DNA from: Marsupella aquatica
Lineage: Eukaryota; Marchantiophyta
Length of the DNA: 64,000 nt
Assembly: GCA_973895155.1 (NCBI GenBank)
Contig: OZ316895.1
Span: 23,312,001-23,376,000 of the forward strand
Reading direction: 5' to 3'
This document shows, in pieces, positions 60,709 through 64,000 of the stretch (the first letter of the stretch is position 1; each line of letters opens with the position of its first letter). Under the pieces are notes generated by a model that saw nothing but the letters and a program-made list of their open reading frames with translations, did not search any database and had not been told where the DNA came from. The position numbers were made by a program, and so were the translations under genes.

Positions 60709-63700
60709 CTAATGGGAAAATTTCCCTTTACTTTGAGAAAGTAAACTCTTTTCCACATCTTGTTGGTCTCCAATATGGGACCCAATCTCTAGCTCCTTAA
60801 CTCTACTAGGATCTGTCTGGGCTATCACTTCATTGGCTAAGGGCAAAATACTAACCTTGTTCTCTTTTCTGTCCGTATTAGAAAATCGATTGTACTCTAA
60901 ATGGAGGAGAAGAGAGTTTGCCATTACGCCTATAGAACTGATGCCCATGAGTGCCCCTGCTAAAGAGGGTGTAAGCATTGTGTTTGTTATTGGCAGGAGA
61001 GCTCCGGCTGCCACGGGCAGACCAACCTGAACACAAGAACATACACAAGGTTGTTACCCATTGAAACTAATTCAGTTTCTTCTGATAAAATTAACTTCTA
61101 TAGAAGTCCACCTTGAAACCTACCATATGCCAAGCCATGAGTTCCTTATCATCAGAACAAAACGAACATATGTGCAGGGACTTACTATGTTGTACAGAAA
61201 CGCCCACCACAGGTTCTGCTTGATCTTTCGGAATGTCACTCTACTTAATTCCAAGGCATCCACCACCTGCAGCAAAATATCGCCCCTCAATCTCAAGAGA
61301 ACACATAGAGGAGAGTCCTCTGTGAAAATGATCACCTTATCTTAAAAAAAAAAACGCTACCAAGCTTACACAAAGATCTCACGCAGCTATCAAGACATGT
61401 GAAACATCCTGCACTTTTTCGACAATTAAAAATTCAACGCAACAAAGGCACTGTCACATGTAATTGGCACAAGTCACAATTGCTTGTGAATAATCACCTG
61501 TGTCAATTTGTCGCCCATGAGGACGATTGATGCAACTTCACTGGCTGCTCCAACTCCACCAACAAGGGCGATTCCAACATCAGCTTGGGCCAGGGCAGCC
61601 GCATCATTTACTCCATCGCCGACCATGGCGACACATCTATTCTCCTTTTGCAATTGCTTGATATATTCGGACTTACCCTGAGGTTTTACCCCACCTTGCA
61701 CCTGTAAAGGCACCAAAGTCACATCATTTTAAGAGTTTACTGCGATGTTAGATCAGCCTGAAACCTCTTTTGAACGGGGCTACTTTCAAAAGTTGTCGTT
61801 GGAGGAACCACAAGAAAGAGAGATGAATACCTTGTCCAGAGAAATGCCAACTTTGGCAGCAACAGTTTCTGCAGCCCATTGCTTGTCACCAGAGAGCATC
61901 GATGTCTTGATACCCATCCTGTGCAAAGCACTAATAGTTGCAGCAGCTTCTTGTCGTACATCATCCACCATAGACACTGTTCCAGCGACTTCTCCATCAA
62001 TGCCAATATAAATGACAGTTTCTCCTCTAGTGGTGACTTCCATGTCAGTGAACAAGCTTTCGGCCATTCGATATCTAGACAGACGAAAGTCACATTCAGG
62101 TAGGCCTAACATTGTCTCCTGTTAATCGAACTCTTTGAACAATTTTGCCAAATCCTCTCCAGATAGCACAAGGCCCTAATTACTTCAAGCAACATTTTCA
62201 TAGATAGTGGGCGATGCCTCTCTGAATAGAATTATATCCCACTGTACATCTGTGATAATTCATCAAAAAGTTCAACTTGAACTTCTTGCCCATACCTTTG
62301 CACCCATTCCAACGAACCTACAGCAACTCGTTTACCCTCGACAACTGCCATTGCTCCAGAACCCGGCTCCTGCTCAAATGAACCGTCCTTTACCTGGACA
62401 AAACAATCTCAGTGAACTTAACATCTTGGTGGCTGAGGAGATTGAAATAAGGCTCTCAAAGAATTTGACTGTTTGCTGCAAACGGTTTGTAAACACATGC
62501 ATTCCTGCAACAGCAATTGAATGCACAAGAGTAGCTGACTTTATGACCTTCTAACAATAAATGAATTGGTGATCTTTATAAGTCCGCTTACTTCAAAATA
62601 CCGACATCCTGCAGCAGATGCAGCATTTACCAAAGCCTTTGCAATAGGATGAGAAGTACTCCTCTCAACAGCTGCTGCTAGAGCTAGTAGCTCCTTTTCA
62701 CTCCATTTGGAAATTCCTAACTCCCTACAATCCAGAACAAGGAAATGAGATGCGCATCACCAGCATCTTCCTTCATCTCCCTTCAGAGAAACTAGTAACA
62801 AATTACAAGACGCTGAGGATTTTCCAACTCCTTAATGTGTACCTACCTCTGAAAATTCTATGCCTTAAGCAATCTAATATTAATGGACAAAGTTTATGAT
62901 ACGAAACTGTAATATGTCAAAGTCTGGCACTTATTATCAACGAAAAGAAGTCAATAGCGAACATTGGTGTTTCGGTCCGTCTTTTGGAACGCGAATATCA
63001 TGCACATTAAGATTTCACGTCATAAGCATGTGCAAGGAATCTTACCCGGCCGTCGAGCCATCTTGAACTTTGCTGGGTACTACCTTTGTCACGACAGGTC
63101 GACCCACTGTGAGTGTTCCAGTCTTGTCAAAAACAACGGATTCTATGAGAGAAACTTTCTCCAGTATGTCACCGCCTCGTATCAGCAAACCAGTCCTTGC
63201 GCCTAGAGAGGTGCCAACCTGAGGTTCAGGATTAAAACACACGGGAATGAATCCCACAACGTTAATGAATAACCTTTCCATTCATGGAGTGCCGAGGCTG
63301 CATGATCAGCATCATGAATAAAAGCAATAGCAACTCAATCAAAGCAACAACTTATAGTGCCAAGGGTGAAACAATACCAAAACAGCAGTTGGAGTGGCCA
63401 GTCCAAGGGCACAAGGGCAGGCAATCACCTGTCAGGAGAACATTGGGACATTACTAATCATTTCGTAGGTGAACAGCCAATCAGCAAGTGAAAGAAGTTC
63501 TTACAACAGCACGACAAATGACCCTGGCTGCTCCTCGTACTCATTCAAGACAAAGCTGCAAGAATAGTTCAAGGACGCAGTTCCCATCTTTTTGCAACCA
63601 ATACATGCCATATGGGAGGCACACAAAAATCAATCCATACCAAAACATTGCAGGCCAATTGAAGTCCAAGTAACACAGCTCGCTCAGGGGCTACCACCGC

Positions 63701-63787
63701 CGGGAAAATAAGAGGCCCTAAAGTACTCCAGAACGCGAATGTCGTTCCTGACAATGCCATCACCCCATAACAAAACTTTCCAGCTAC
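60709..63787 (-). CDS. PAA1: Chloroplast-type Cu(+)-transporting P1B-ATPase, PAA1/HMA6-like (C-terminal part, 5' end outside window)
   Basis: Predicted exons (minus strand): 63787-63641, 63428-63378, 63218-63046, 62724-62592, 62393-62283, 62118-61831, 61701-61498, 61266-61186 and 61026-60709, together 501 residues of a protein usually near 950. Motifs in order: membrane segment [30 protein letters not shown] with the CPC copper site; [14 protein letters not shown] with the phosphorylated Asp; SHPIAKAL with the HP dipeptide of the P1B ATP site; [24 protein letters not shown] hinge; and two last membrane segments ([32 protein letters not shown]). The GAASE and NTMLTPS blocks match PAA1 (envelope, Cu into stroma) better than PAA2 (thylakoid). 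The metal-binding domain, TGE motif and transit peptide lie beyond 64,000. The donor after VQRYGQE (62,283) is weak; a better GT nearby gives the wrong phase. Confidence 0.93.
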
Positions 63788-64000
63788 CTGCCATCACATC
63801 ATGGATCAGGCTTACATCGCCCTTCAACGAACAAGATTTCCTGACTTGACTTGTATTGTACTGAATATCTGTCCATCACGCAATGTGCTGCTTTCATACC
63901 TAAACTCCAGTGAATTTCGAATAGTCACGAAGCTAATGACATGATAATGTAGAAATTAGAAATAGAGCCCCACAAGCAAACAACGACTGGACTAATGAGA
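63788..64000 (-). other. Intron of the PAA1-like gene (partial)
   Basis: The sequence upstream of the first visible exon shows no family motif in any frame, so it is probably intron; the preceding exon (actuator domain end) lies outside the window. Confidence 0.6.

Overview
The window is nuclear DNA of a land plant. The evidence is intron-rich genes with GT-AG splicing, a caffeoyl-CoA O-methyltransferase gene with the plant domain layout, a chloroplast-type PAA1/HMA6 copper ATPase, a plant-type TAF1B (RNA polymerase I factor), and a Ty1/copia retrotransposon. Genes are sparse and simple or dispersed repeats are many. A non-seed plant (bryophyte or lycophyte) is my guess, because an intronless fungal-type MFS transporter sits among plant genes and the O-methyltransferase is unusual. 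The sequence alone does not fix the species.

Layout. 1-20 kb: no gene that I can support; degenerate tandem repeats, two copies of a tRNA-derived SINE-like repeat, LTR fragments and a probable solo LTR. 20.1-23.3 kb (+): a five-exon CCoAOMT-like gene with a long disordered N-terminal extension and a probable 5'UTR intron. 23.5-36 kb: repeat-rich. It holds a segmental duplication whose first copy starts just behind the CCoAOMT stop codon, a 43-bp repeat array interrupted by a 331-bp MITE candidate, a decayed LINE reverse-transcriptase fragment, and direct and inverted dispersed repeats. 36.9-37.5 kb: a minisatellite of about 35 bp. 38.6-45.3 kb (+): a copia element with very short LTRs (about 106-110 bp), inactivated by five in-frame stops and two frameshifts. 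45.9-47.35 kb (+): the intronless fungal-type MFS gene. 48.5-54.2 kb: a third, expanded SINE-like copy, then tandem repeats including a 51-bp minisatellite. 55.2-59.2 kb (-): a five-exon TAF1B/Rrn7-type gene. 60.7-64 kb (-): the last nine exons of a PAA1/HMA6 Cu(+) P1B-ATPase, whose 5' end lies beyond the window.

The four genes do not form a pathway. They are methylation of CoA-linked phenolics (cytosol), a plasma- or endomembrane solute transporter, rRNA transcription (nucleolus) and copper import into plastids. Exon boundaries were placed by eye from reading frame, splice consensus and remembered family sequence; two of them (TAF1B intron 2, PAA1 intron at about 62,282) are not standard GT-AG and are flagged. 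Repeats were found by reading, so their edges are approximate.
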